This document shows positions 43,005 through 55,205 of a stretch of 64,000 nucleotides of DNA, in pieces. The DNA comes from Gonocerus acuteangulatus (lineage: Eukaryota; Arthropoda; Insecta; Hemiptera; Coreidae). The position numbers were made by a program, and so were the translations under genes. Every line of letters begins with the position of its first letter. Position 1 is the first letter of the stretch. Below the pieces are notes generated by a model. The model was not told the origin of the DNA. It was given only the letters and a program-made list of their open reading frames with translations, and ran no database searches. The stretch is from contig OX328123.1 of the NCBI GenBank assembly GCA_946811695.1, positions 36,734,660 through 36,798,659 of the forward strand, read 5' to 3'.

Positions 43005-43718
43005 AATGGAATCATTTAATGGTAATATCCTTTTAAGGAAAATCAAAACCAAACTGCCTGGGTTAAATTTTCTTAAAGAAAACAATGTGTGATCCACATA
43101 TAAATATCCATAAAAAATATATAATTAATAATGAAGTATTTAATTAAGTTTTAATCTAGTATAGCCAAAATTATGTCATGGTGTTATTAAAAAAAAAAAA
43201 CAAAAAAAACTTAAATTATATTCATTATTTGTACGTTTTTTTCTTTTTTAAATATAATATAATATATTGTATACCTGTTCATGTAATAATCTGTAGCTGA
43301 GGTTTTTCTCTATGGATGAAAAAGTAAGTGATGCAGGATTCATGTTATAATGCTAAAAGGTAAGTTTTAAAAACGTTTTGTTCGAAATACGCTTTCACAT
43401 GTTGTTATTGACTTTTTCCAAAGTCCTGACTGTTTTCAAAGTTTTGTGAGCTGTTCTTTAAGGATACTCTGATGACAAAGTTTAGAGGGAGCATATTAAA
43501 ATTAATAAGAAATTTCATGGAAAATTTAATTACTCATTTATTTATTAGAGCACCACAATTTAAGTGACCTGTTCTTTTTATGGACATAATATTTTAATAT
43601 ATTAATTTGCCTGACAAAAAAATAAATAAATAACATACATAAGAAATAATAATTAAAAATAAATGTTTCACTTCACTTTCATTATGAAGCAATTGTAATA
43701 TAATACCATATATATATT
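43005..43718 (+). repeat. AT-rich repeat, copy 1 of a diverged duplication
   Basis: Segments such as 'ccaaactgcctggg', 'acctgttcatgtaataatc', 'gatgaaaaagta' and 'tggaaaatttaattac' return in the same order at 44440-44970 and 47690-47830. No coding frame seen. The family is unknown. Confidence 0.6.
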
Positions 43719-44071
43719 AAAAAAAAAAAAAAAATCAGTCCCGTAACAGGCCACGAGGGCCCTGAGGGGCAGATACTATAGAGGTATCTGATTCATGACC
43801 ATACGGCACACTAGGGAAATAGTGTAGTCAGTACTATGCTCCGGCCGCCTGATTTTCCCCTTGGCCGCTTCGACTGCTAGAGTCATTAGCACCCAAGGTA
43901 CCCATTATTAAATTAATTAAAGGCTGGGTCGGCCTAGGGACGGTCAGGGAGGCCGAATTCAACCCATGAATGAAGACACTAGAAGAAAAAATCTTTAGTG
44001 CTTGCTCGAGATTTGAACTCAGGCCTCGAGCTTATTAGTCCAGTGCTCTACCACTGAGCTAACCTCGCCCC

Positions 44072-44072
<1 letters not shown>
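43719..44072 (-). mobile_element. tRNA-derived SINE (family 1, copy b)
   Basis: Same head, boxes and body as the copy at 35763, with scattered changes. It again ends on the minus strand in a T-run (A-run at 43719-43734 on +). Its target is a TA array (duplications of the 'atatatatat' type), continued at 44075-44114. Confidence 0.85.
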
Positions 44073-44124
<52 letters not shown>

Positions 44125-44439
44125 TATATATATACTAGCTGTTACCCGGTGTGCAATGCTACACCTACTTTATATTAAATATCTGTAGCTGGGCTTACCA
44201 TGCTTCATATTAAATAGTTGTAACCCAGCTTCCATGGTACGCCTACTTTATATTATATATTTGAAAAAATGAATGATTATATTATATTTGTCCAAATTAT
44301 GAGAATATAAGATAATAAATTGAGAGCTCGGCTGAAAAAAATTATTTTCCATTTTTTTTTTTAGAGAAAGTGGGGTGGAAAATAAATTAATCCATATTTT
44401 TTAAAAAGTACCCTTATTTTAAAATGGTATTACAATTAA

Positions 44440-44970
44440 ATGATTCCAAATAATTTAATTGCAATACCGTTTTAAAGAAAATCCAAACCAAACTCCCTGT
44501 GTTTAATTTCTTTAAAAAAAAAAAAATATGTGGTCCATAAATAAATATTCATAAAAAATAGCAATACAAATGAGGCATTTAATTAAGGTTATGATTAGTT
44601 ATAAGTTGTAATAACCTACAACCGAAACTATATTCTTTATTTTCATTGATTTTTTTTTTAAATATAATATTTATTTATTTTAAGGGCTTCGCATCTAAAG
44701 CTAAAACCTCAACCTTGCGCAAATATAATATTAATATGTTATATTGTTTACCTGTTCATGTAATAATCCGTAACTGAGTTTTTTTTATGAATGAAAAAGT
44801 AGGTAAGTGGTGCAGGGTTTATGTTATTTATGCCAAAAGGAAAGTTTTAAAAACATAGTTTGTTGTTTCAAATACACTTTCACATATTTTTGTTCACTTT
44901 TTTTTCCCTTCTATTAAAGCTTCTGTTTCAAATTTTATGATTCATGAGCTCTTCTATAAGGATAGTCCTT
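44440..44970 (+). repeat. AT-rich repeat, copy 2 (first part; continues at 47690-47830)
   Basis: Same order of blocks as 43005-43500. Interrupted after about 44970 by F1-h and the inverted-repeat element. A 45-bp insertion ('gggcttcgcatctaaagc') lies near 44682. Confidence 0.6.
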
Positions 44971-45006
44971 CTATCATAGGAAATAGGGGCCTCTAAGAAT
45001 AACAAG

Positions 45007-46536
45007 TCCGTCTCGCAGGACTGCATCATCTTAGCGCGGTTCCGTTCATATCCCTAGTCTAATTTGGAAAGATTAAAATAGAAGCAGTTATTATTTTGGT
45101 TCCACCAGTCTATTTTTTTAAATTAATTATTATGATGGCGTGTCAACCCTTAAGGTCACTAACGCCATTCCTGTGAGTAGTAAAGTCTTGAAAGGTCATG
45201 ATTTACAATCTTACCTGGAAGGGTCCGCTACACTAGAAACAGACCCGCTAGTGACAAGGTCTTGGAATCTTGGAAATCTATATTTCTAACAATAAATTGT
45301 TTTTGTTATTTTACTTAACCAGTTTTATTGTCAAATACATTATCCAACTATAAGCAATTAAAAAATAACAAGAAATAAATCAGACAAAAAGAACCATTGG
45401 AATAAACGAAATCAATTAATTTAAAGCTTTAAGCACCTTTTTCTCCGATTGACATCGCCTAATTAAAACTTTCTTCAGAACCTTTTTTGTAGAGCATTTA
45501 GTAATGGTAATCTTCCGCTTCACAAGATTGTCAACGGTTTTCGAGATACTAACGAAATTATACAAAGTTACCAAAACTTTTTTTGTCTGTTAATAAAATA
45601 TTTTATTCTAACCCTTCCTTTACTCTAAACGTAACAACAATTTCAACATATTAGTGTTGATGAAACTCCAACATGCAGAAAATGTTTCAACTGTATCCCA
45701 TAATTCTAAGTACCAAAATCAAAGACAAAGAACCCTCCCTAGGAAGGACGCTAGGCAGTTGAAAAGCTATATATCTTGGAAATCCATATCTCTAACATTA
45801 AATTGTTTTTCTTATTTTTCTTAAACTGTTTTATTTTCAAATACATTATCCAACAATAAGCAATTAAAAAATAACAAGGAATAAAAAACAGACAAAAAGA
45901 ACAGTTCGAATAAGCGAAATCAATTACTTTAAAGTTTTAAGCTCTCATTTCTCCGATTGACATCGCCTAATCAAAACTTTCATTCGAACCTTTTTTTTAG
46001 AGCATTTAATAAGCTTTCTAATGGTATTCTTCCGTTTACCAAGATTCTCAACCTTTTTCGAGATATTAATGAAAGTAAACAAAGTTACTAAAACTTTTTA
46101 TGTCTGTTAATAAAATATTTTATTCTAACCCTTCCTTAACTCCAAACGTAACCAAAATTTCAACATATTAGTTTTGATGAAAGTAGAACATGCAGAAAAT
46201 GTTTCAACTGAATCCCATGATTCTAAGTACCCAAACCAAAAACGGTATTCAAAAAATATCTTTCCAATTTTCTCAAAAACGGTTAAAGCTATCGCATTGA
46301 AAATGGTTCCATTCGTTTTCCTAGCCCAAGAAGCCTATAAAACGAGTACTTACAAGCTTATAAACTCAAAAACGTAAGCGTTACGATTTTTTTTGCGCGA
46401 ATTTCGCCCCAAACGCCATCTTCCAGTGGGCGGATTCTACTGGTTAACGAACTTGACCTTTTAAATTGGACGACGGATTTTTGTACCAAATTTCATCACA
46501 ATCGGACCATTAGGGAAGCCAGAAATGAGCGAACAG

Positions 46537-46613
<77 letters not shown>

Positions 46614-46761
46614 TATATATATACAAATTTGAACCACCGTTATTTTCGGTCTCTAGGGGTTCTGAAACGCGAAATTTTCTAGTCGGCACTTTCGGATTGT
46701 TTCATTGTATCAACCTTATAAGCGGGGTTCCTCCCTATGGGGGAGGGAGGAACCGCGCTAA
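45007..46761 (+). mobile_element. F1-h: complete Helentron-like element with two internal units
   Basis: 5' end TCCGTCTCGCAGGACTGC, then TTAGCGCGGTTCC. Two tandem internal units of about 495 bp ('ttgacatcgcctaa' at about 45460 and 45958) follow, then the coding-like block, (TA)n (46541-46605) and the 3' block. It ends in the hairpin GGTTCCTCCCT/AGGGAGGAACC plus GCGCTAA at 46761. It is a good reference copy for the family. Confidence 0.88.
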
Positions 46762-46894
46762 AACAAATTTAAGATATTTTTCTTGCAGTTATGGACAACA
46801 ATGAATTAAAGGTATTTGGGAATTTCAATAAAGACATTGACTTGGCGAGCAACAATATTTTTACCAGAATTGCAACCGTATTTAAACATTTAGT

Positions 46895-47640
46895 CCAAGA
46901 GCTGGTAACACACTTTTCAAGTGTTTTATGTGCCTTGAAATTGTGCTATAGTGGGTCTGTAGTGTAGATAAAAAGTTAAGTATGTGGTTGCTGGACATAC
47001 CTTGAAACACCAGGTATACGCATGGTAATGAGTAAGAAACTATGGGCCAAAAATAGTGTTTTATTCAGAAGCCATAATTCTTTAATGTAAAATTAAGGCA
47101 ATTCTATAATGAATAACATATAAGGCAGACACTTTTAAGTGGGATACATATAAAAAAAAAACCGAAGTGGGTTTTTTGTAATATTAAATGAAGTCTCTTC
47201 TTCACACTGCTATTTAAACGCCTTAATTGAAAATAATTACAAAAGGGCAGACACTTTTTGTGAGGTTTAGTAATCAGCAAACATTAAAATAAATTCAGCC
47301 GATGATAGACTGCAATACACTGCGTGTAACCGTAAGAGTGAGTGAGAGCACCAATCATCTGGACAGGACAGTTGTGGCTGTTCTAGAATTAAAGCAACTT
47401 GCCTTAATTATACATTAAAGATTGTTGGCTTCTGAATAAAATACCATTTTAGTGACATATTTTTTTAACACCTTTCCCCTATGTGCAGTACCTGGTATTC
47501 CAAGGTATGTCCAGGATACACATATATGCCTTACCTATCCACGAGTTGCAATACACCAAAATTCCAAGGTGCATAAAACACTTCATGAAATGTGCGTTAC
47601 CAGCTCTCCGACTAAATGGTGATTGTCAGAGGATATAACT
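46895..47640. mobile_element. Degenerate inverted-repeat element (MITE-D)
   Basis: 'agctggtaacacac' at about 46910 pairs with 'gtgcgttaccagct' at about 47600. 'tattcagaagcca' (47053) pairs with 'tggcttctgaata' (47429). The arms are about 200 bp with many mismatches. The exact ends and target duplication are unclear. Confidence 0.5.
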
Positions 47641-48179
47641 ATCTCAGACAAAAGAAAGCATATGTCAGAATATAATGATTAAATTATGATGGATATTAAA
47701 TTAATAAAAAATTGCATGGAAAATTTAATTACTTATTCATTTATTAGAACACCACAATTCACGTGACTTCCTCTTCTTATAAAAATGATATTTTAATACA
47801 TTAATTTATGTGCAAAAAAAAATAGCATGCAAAAGAAATATTATAAGAAGAATAACTTTATTTTAAAAAAATTAAAGTGAGGCTGCCCAAATTAATAGGG
47901 TTGCTAAACCATACAGCTCTTATAATAATAAAATAATGTTTCAAAATGTGGTGAAAATTAATTCATTTATATACATTCATTTGTATGATTATAAACATTT
48001 ATGTAATTTATTATGTACATCTATCTATATGCGAATAAAAAAATAAGTTAAATATAACAACATTTAATATAATATTTGCATATGTATGTGAGAGAATTAA
48101 TTTCAAGTTCATAAATTTAAGTCCTTTACAAAATGACATTGTTCACAAAGGAGTTATTAATGTTTAAAACAAAAAGTTC
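47641..48179. other. Unassigned AT-rich DNA
   Basis: Includes the second part of repeat copy 2 (47690-47830). No gene seen. Confidence 0.4.
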
Positions 48180-48540
48180 TATCTTTTTGGAAAGTATTGG
48201 AACTTTAAACTTCACTTAAAGCTACATATTCTGCATATGTAGACTCTTCTGTAACATCTTTTTTCTTTCTCGATTTCCAGTATAATACATTACCAAATAA
48301 GAAAACCAGTGGTGGATTTTCCTTCTAAATGATCATTTAAGAATATAGTCTCTACGTCCATCTGTTCAACATTTAGACCCATTTGATATCTTCAACTTTC
48401 TTATTTCAACAAAATCTCAAGCATTATTTTGTTTCAAACTATCTATTTCTCTATCCCAAAAATCAAAATCGCTTGAACTTTATCAGATTCACCCTCAGCC
48501 AATCCAATACAGCTTATGTTTTCTTGGATAACATCAACAT

Positions 48541-49405
48541 GCCATATTTCAACGAAACTTGGTATTCGTAGTGGTAATATAGAGAGAAAAGTAAGATATA
48601 AAAATGAACTAAATCGGTTCATAAGGAGGGGGGGTTTACTCCGGACCGACAATACCAATTCGCCACTACCAGCCGTGATTTTTGGTGTATTTCGACGAAA
48701 CTCGGTATTCATAGTGGTAATCTACAGGTAAATATGTGTTGTAAAAATAAACTAAATCGGTTCATTAGGAGGGGGGGGGGTTTACTCCAGACCCACAATA
48801 CCAATTCGCCACTACCAACCGTGATTTTTGGTATATTTCGACGAAACTCGGTATTCGTAGTGGTAATCTACAGGTAAATATGTCTTGTAAAAATAAACTA
48901 AATCGGTTCATTAGGAGGGGGGGGGGGTTTACTCCGGACCCAAATTACTAATATACTGGTCGTAATTTCTGCTGTATTATAACGAAACGCGGTATACTTC
49001 GTGGGTAACTCATTAGAAAGAAGTGTTGTAAAAATGAGCTGAATCGGTCAATCGGAAAGGGGGGTTTACTTTCTAATATATTTCAATAGATAAGCCAGCC
49101 AGACATAGGTTCACAAAGGCGCCGCAAGGAGCGCTAGAGGGACTGTATCCGGTTCCTGCGTTAGATCAAAATACGATAATATGAGGTTTTTTGTATTTAT
49201 TACGTAGTGTAGTAGGTACCATGTGTAAACATAACTCTGGAAGGAAATTAATAATTTATCAGTTACTCATTAAAAAATTAAAAGAGAACTATTCATGTTT
49301 TTATTTTATTTATGTAGGATATTTTAAGCAAATTGTTCTGGAAAGCAGTCTACGCTACCCAAATTCTGAGGAAAGTGCTTAGTTATGCAGCTCCTGCGTG
49401 ACGGA
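48541..49405 (-). mobile_element. F2-c: Helentron-like element, minus strand, 3' end missing
   Basis: The 5' end is on the right (complement of TCCGTCACGCAGGAGCTGC at 49405). It has four tandem units ('ggtccggagtaaacc' complement) and breaks off at about 48541 before the (TA)n and hairpin. It is inserted in the Copia relic. Confidence 0.8.
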
Positions 49406-49593
49406 CTTTTTCTTTTTGTGAAGTCATAAATCTTAGTATTTAAATATTTCTTACAAATGTCACATCCCATAATACCAATTCTCTTATTTCTTAAGTTTTC
49501 AACCTCATTTAATTATTGAACAAAGGAATTAAAAACTTCTGTTTTAGGTTTAATCCTAGCTACCTTATTATAATCATCTGTAAATGAAACAAA

Positions 49594-50183
49594 GGTACTT
49601 ACGTATTAGCGTCAAAGCAGGTTAAAGAGCCGGGTCTCAGAGAACTGGATCTACACCGTGTCAGAGATCTGGATCAAGGAGTCAAATCAGATTTTGCCAA
49701 TATGGCGACGGGATTATCAACGATTTAGGTTAAGATATAATCTTTAGGTAGCGAAAACGCGTAGCACTTATATTAATAGCATAATTGCTATGCGTTTCCG
49801 CTCGCTACGCTCGCTCAAGATTATATCTAAACTCTAGTCAATCCAACTCGTTGATAATATAGATCAAGGATGGTTTTTCGCTGGATAATGGACTGATAAA
49901 CAATTTGGCATCGCTTCGAAAAAGTAGCTTTCATCCTAGCTATTCTGATGTCCCTATCTCGCACAGACACTGAAATCGCGTTACAAAAAAAAAAAACAAT
50001 TGCGTGGGTAAATAATGCACAAATGAATTGCGTTAAAAAGACAAAGACAACAAGATGGCTACTATAAACACAATAGATGATATCTCTGATAGTGATTGAC
50101 CAATAGAAATGCGTTATCCATGATCCAGATCTCTGAACGAGACCCGCCTCTTTAACCTGCTTTGACGCTAATACGTAAGTACC
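49594..50183. mobile_element. MITE-C: GGTA-ended element with 8-bp duplication, in the Copia relic
   Basis: It has inverted ends GGTACTTACGTATTAGCGTC and exact duplications GAAACAAA (49586-49593 and 50184-50191). The inverted arms run about 45 bp (to CGGGTCTC). The inside has GCGGAAACGCATAGCA and AGTTGGATTGACTAG on the minus strand, shared with MITE-A/B. Confidence 0.87.
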
Positions 50184-50667
50184 GAAACAAAATATTTTTC
50201 ACCTTTGAGACTCATAGTAAGAAAAGGTCTACATACATCACTGTCAACAATTCCAAAATACTTTTTTCAAAAGGGACACGGTTCATTTTACAACACAAGT
50301 TTTATAAATTTACATCAGGTCCAGATAAACTGATTCTTTACTGTCTTAAATGCACTTGAAGTTCTCCCATAACTGTCACCTTGATGTTTCATTTCAGTTG
50401 TTTGAATTTTATTTTTTCTGAAGTTTCTACATACAATTTGCAATACTATTGATTCCTTTAGGTATAAGCTGTCATATTTCTTAATTATATCATAGGCTGT
50501 TGTCAAATCACAAAGAAAGTCTAACTGTTAATTTGATCCTAGAAAGATCTGCCGATCCCAATCTTCGCCAAATTGTTTCTTCTTTGCCTATTCAATGATA
50601 TTTACACACTTCATCAGTTTGTAAAACAAAGTTAAGCGTTTTTCCACATACTACAACCCTCTCCATC

Positions 50668-51180
50668 AAATACCAGTACAAACATATTCATATATTTTAA
50701 ACGAAAACAGTACAACATACAAAGATCACTTTTTATAACCGACATTGCAACCTTCCTTCTCTACTATAGTAGAGATATAAAAGTGCCCCTTAACAAAAGT
50801 ATTGAAATTACTAAAGTTCTGAATAGAACTACTTACTTATGTGATATTAGCCCAAATTATGATTAGATAAACACAGAACATTTTTATGATCTTATATGAT
50901 ATTTGTCCAAACTCTGAGAATATAAACCTACTATTTAGATAAACAAACAAAGGTTTTGTATTGCACTACTTCTTAGAAGGAGGGGCAACACTGGAAAGAA
51001 AATGCCGATTTCTGACTATAAACTCTTCTGTATATGACAGTTTCGAACTTGTTACTTCCAAACTATGAATCCTAGAAGATTTTGAGCTAGCCTACGAGAT
51101 TTCCCATATCAAGACGAAGTTTGGTCCAAATCGGTCAAAAGGTGTGGATTTGTATAAAGAACAAACAGACAGACACGAGA
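50668..51180. other. Unassigned AT-rich DNA
   Basis: No coding frame supported. The right part (about 51080-51196) is the F3 Helitron 5' region on the minus strand. Confidence 0.45.
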
Positions 51181-51206
51181 TTTTTATATAAATAGATATA
51201 TATATA

Positions 51207-54200
51207 TTTTTAGATGGAACGGCATTTTTCTCCAGCGGTGGTACTCCTCCCCACTTCTTCCTGGGATATTTCGATGGGTTCATCACCATCTTCGTCAGCC
51301 AGGTACTTGTTGTTTCTTCCTCGGTGGTTGCCAAGGGAATGAAATTTTTCTCGATCTGGGCGCCCTTTCTACTCTCTAGCCCCAGTATCGGCGAACCAAT
51401 GATGTTGAAGCTCCCTGGTGTAGTTGGGATTCTGTCCGTCAGTAGCGCTGATGGTATTGCGCCTTTTTTTTTCCTGTGATTTCCTCGACGTAAGGTTTAA
51501 TATGCTTGATGTTTATTTTTCGTCGCTGGGATGATATTTTTAGATGGAACGGCATTTTTCTCCAGCGGTGGTACTCCTCCCCACTTCTTCCTGGGATATT
51601 TCGATGGGTTCATCTCCATCTTCGTCAGCCAGGTACTTGTTGTTTCTTCCTCGGTGGATGCCAAGGGAATGACATTTTTCTCGATCTGGGAGCCCTTTCT
51701 AATCTCTAGCCCCAGTATCGGCGAACCAATGATGTTGAAGCTCCCTGGTGTAGTTGGGATTCTGTCCGTCAGTAGCGCTGATGGTATTGCGTATTTTTTT
51801 TTTCCTGTAATTTCCTCGCCGTAAGGTTTAATATGCTTGATGTTTATTTTTCGTCGCTGGGATGACGGACAGAATCCCAACTACACCAGGGAGCTTCATC
51901 ATCATTGGTTCGCCGATACTGGGGCTAGAGAGTAGAAAGGGCACCCAGATCGAGAAAAATTTCATTCCCTTGGCAACCATCGAGGAAGAAACAACAAGTA
52001 CCTGGCTGACGAAGATGGAGATGAACCCATCGAAATATCCCAGGAAGAAGTCAGGAGGAGTACCACCGCTGGAGAAAAATGCCGTTATTTATAAAAATAT
52101 CATCCCAGCGACGAAAAATAAACATCAAGCATATTAAACCTTACGGCGAGGAAATTACAGGGGAAAAAAAGACGCAATACCATCAGCGCTACTGACGGAC
52201 AGAATCCCAACTACACCAGGGAGCTTCAACATCATTGGTTCGCCGATACTGGGGCTAGAGAGTAGAAAGGGCGCCCAGATCGAGAAAAATTTCATTCCCT
52301 TGGCAACCACCGAGGAAGAAACAACAAGTACCTGGCTGACGAAGATGGAGATGAACCCATCGAAATATCCCAGGAAGAAGTGGGGAGGAGTACCACCGCT
52401 GGAGAAAAATGCCGTTCCATCTAAAAATATCATCCCAGCGACGAAAAATAAACATCAAGCATATTAAACCTTACGTCAAGGAAATTACAAGAAAAAAAAA
52501 GACGCAATACCATCAGCGCTACTGACGGACAGAATCCCAACTACACCAGGGAGCTTCAACATCATTGGTTCGCCGATACTGGGGCTAGAGAGTAGAAAGG
52601 GCGCCCAGATCGAGAAAAAATTTCATTCCCTTGGCAACCACCGAGGAAGAAACAACAAGTACCTGGCTGACGAAGATGGTGATGAACCCATCGAAATATC
52701 CCAGGAAGAAGTGGGGAGGAGTACCACCGCTGGAGAAACATGCCGTTATTTATAAAAATATCATCCCAGCGACGAAAAATAAACATCAAGCATATTAAAC
52801 CTTACGGCGAGGAAATTACAAGAAAAAAAAAGACGCAATACCATCAGCGCTACTGACGGACAGAATCCCAACTACACCAGGGAGCTTCAACATCATTGGT
52901 TCGCCGATACTGGGGCTAGAGAGTAGAAAGGGCGCCCAGATCAAGAAAAATTTCATTCCCTTGGCAACCACCGAGGAAGAAACAACAAGTACCTGGCTGA
53001 CGAAGATGGTGATGAACCCATCGAAATATCCCAGGAAGAAGTGGGGAGGAGTACCACCGCTGGAGAAAAATGCCGTTCCATCTAAAAATATATATATATA
53101 TACTATCCCAGCGACAAAAAATAACATCAAACATATAAAACCTTACGGCGAGGAAAATAGAAGCAGGAGGGGAAAAAAAAACGCAATACCATCAGCGCTG
53201 CCAACGGACAGAATCCCAACTACACCAGGGAGCTTCAACACCATTCGTCCGCCGATACTGTGGCTAGAGGGGAGTTAAGGAGCCCAGATCGAGAAAAATT
53301 TCATTCCCTTGGCATCCACCGAGGAAGAAACAACAAGTACCTGGCTGACGAAGATGGAGATGAACCCATCGAAATATCCCAGGAAGAAGTGAGGAGGAGT
53401 ACCACCGCTGGAGAAAAATGCCGTTATTTATAAAAATATCATCCCAGCGACGAAAAATAAACATCAAGCATATTAAACCTTACGGCGAGGAAATTACAGG
53501 GGAAAAAAAGACGCAATACCATCAGCGCTACTGACGGACAGAATCCCAACTACACCAGGGAGCTTCAACATCATTGGTTCGCCGATACTGGGGCTAGAGA
53601 GTAGAAAGGGCTCCCAGATCGAGAAAAATTTCATTCCCTTGGCAACCACCGAGGAAGAAACAACAAGTACCTGGCTGACGAAGATGGAGATGAACCCATC
53701 GAAATATCCCAGGAAGAAGTGGGGAGGAGTACCACCGCTGGAGAAAAATGCCGTTCCATCTAAAAATATCATCCCAGCGACGAAAAATAAACATCAAGCA
53801 TATTAAACCTTACGTCAAGGAAATTACAAGAAAAAAAAAGACGCAATACCATCAGCGCTACTGACGGACAGAATCCCAACTACAGCAGGGAGCTTCAACA
53901 TCATTGGTTCGCCGATACTGGGGCTAGAGAGTAGAAAGGGCGCCCAGATCGAGAAAAATTTCATTCCCTTGGCAACCACCGAGGAAGAAACAACAAGTAC
54001 CTGGCTGACGAAGATGGTGATGGACCCATCGAAATATCCCAGGAAGAAGTGGGGAGGAGTACCACCGCTGGAGAAAAATGCCGTTCCATCTAAAAATATA
54101 TATATATATATATACTATCCCAGCGACAAAAAATAACATCAAACATATAAAACCTTACGGCGAGGAAAATAGAAGCAGGAGGGGAAAAAAAACGCAATAC

Positions 54201-54508
54201 CATCAGCGCTGCCAACGGACAGAATCCCAACTACACCAGGGAGCTTCAACACCATTCGTCCGCCGATACTGTGGCTAGAGGGGAGTTAAGGAGCCCAGAT
54301 CGAGAAAAATTTCATTCCCTTGGCATCCACCGAGGAAGAAACAACAAGTACCTGGCTGACGAAGATGGAGATGAACCCATCGAAATATCCCAGGAAGAAG
54401 TGGGGAGGGGTACCACCGCTGGAGAAAAATGCCGTTCCATCTAAAAATATCATCCCAGCGACGAAAAATAAACATCAAGCATATTAAACCTTACGGCGAG
54501 GAAATTAG
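51207..54508. repeat. 330-bp satellite array with an internal inversion, about 10 units
   Basis: Two units in one orientation (51207-51864) are followed by eight in the other (51865-54508). The anchor 'taccaccgctgg' recurs at 52061, 52391, 52722, 53052, 53400, 53730, 54060 and 54411, giving spacings 330, 331, 330, 348, 330, 330 and 351. Units with a TATATA insertion and a 'gccaacggacag' variant (53090 and 54095) define a larger repeat of about 1 kb. Frames of about 90 residues recur in each unit, ending in a stop; no known domain is seen. It abuts the broken THAP gene. Confidence 0.92.
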
Positions 54509-55205
54509 AGTCTGTAGGCTCTTGGAGAGTTATAGTAAAGAGTTAAAGCTAATCTTTTTATTTCTTCGGAGTATCTGTGTCCTTTTTTTGTTCTGTTTAT
54601 ACTTTTCTTCAAATTAAGCATTAATGATTTTGCTGTTCCAGAAAACTTGTCAAGGAGTAAATACTCTAACTTTGCGTCACTCATTCCATTTTCTTTTAGA
54701 GTTAGGTAAATCTTTTAATGTTGTGATTTTTTTATTTTTCCTCCGAATTTTCTGGTTTAAAATTTTGATTTTTTTCTTTAAATTGAGGATCCTGGCAGAT
54801 AATATCTCTGGGGATCTAGACGGCCTCATTTGTCTCCTCCTTTTAATTCTGGGCGCAGATGATCCTTGAGTTGGATTTTGATCCTCATAAGATGTTCCTG
54901 GCTTCAGATGTTCCAGAGGTTCAGTGGCTTCAGGAACTGTTGCACAAGCTAATGATTGGTCTACATGGCTAACTCTCGAAGACCTTGGTTTTTTTGTAGT
55001 GGGTAAATAGTATGACGGGAAAGCTGGAAAAACAGAAGGAACTGCCTGATCCCGTAGTCTAGGGGACACAGCTCCTGGTCTGATTTGGTAATCGGATTCA
55101 ACAAAATGAGCGCTACATATTTTTGAATACTTTGTTGGTTCCCAATTCTTACGTTTAATGGCATTCTTCCACTTGTGTAATAACTCTGGGTTATGTAGTG
55201 GGAAC
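54509..55205 (-). pseudogene. THAP-domain P-element-like gene, exon 2 (frameshifted, cut by satellite)
   Basis: Minus strand, after acceptor 'tgtagtttcag'. It completes the THAP zinc domain: FPLHNPELLHKWKNAIKRK, NWEPTKY, CSAHF (C-x2-H) and AVPSVFP. A Pro/Ser-rich linker, a basic stretch KRRRQ and a coiled coil (LNLKKKIKILNQKI) follow. The frame ends at a TGA near 54677. In a shifted frame the protein continues DAKLEYLLLDKFSG, then RYSEEIKRLALTLYYNSPRA, the segment that follows the coiled coil in THAP9/P-type transposases. It is then cut at 54508 by the satellite. The catalytic domain is absent. Confidence 0.82.

Larger units (their letters stand above)
48180..50667 (-). pseudogene. Copia-type retrotransposon relic, minus strand, in pieces
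   Basis: Minus-strand order: gag start MERVVVCGKTLNFVLQTDE (about 50667); gag TAYDIIKKYDSLYLKES (50500); after a deletion, integrase DSDVCRPFLTMSLKGEKYF (about 50230); then DDYNKVARIKPKTEVFN (about 49545) after MITE-C; after F2-c, an RT motif-A piece EQMDVETIFLNDHLE fused to the end of RNase H (NVLYWKSRKKKDVTEEST, about 48270). Several stops and large deletions. These are recognisable Copia hallmarks; no LTRs found. Confidence 0.7.
44135..51196 (-). mobile_element. Possible Helitron (F3-b), minus strand, with large insertions
   Basis: CTAGCTGTTACCCGG at 44135 is the complement of the F3 3' end (CCGGGTAACAGCTAG). At 51196 the complement of TCTATTTATATAAAAATC, then CTGTCTGTTTGTTC, is an F3 5' end. 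They face each other correctly and lie at A/T sites. The 7 kb between holds F1-h, an inverted-repeat element, a Copia relic and copy 2 of the AT-rich repeat. These could equally be ends of two separate truncated Helitrons. No Rep/helicase seen. Confidence 0.35.

Noticed and set aside
46780..46894. Short open stretch after 'ttcttgcag' (MDNNELKVFGNFNKDID)
   Set aside because: It has an acceptor-like start, but it is short, has no donor, and abuts an F1 end and a MITE. Not enough to call an exon.
51092..54478. Many frames of 65-130 residues on both strands in the satellite
   Set aside because: They repeat unit by unit, end at the same stop, and occur in overlapping antisense frames. No domain is visible, so they are recorded as satellite rather than genes.
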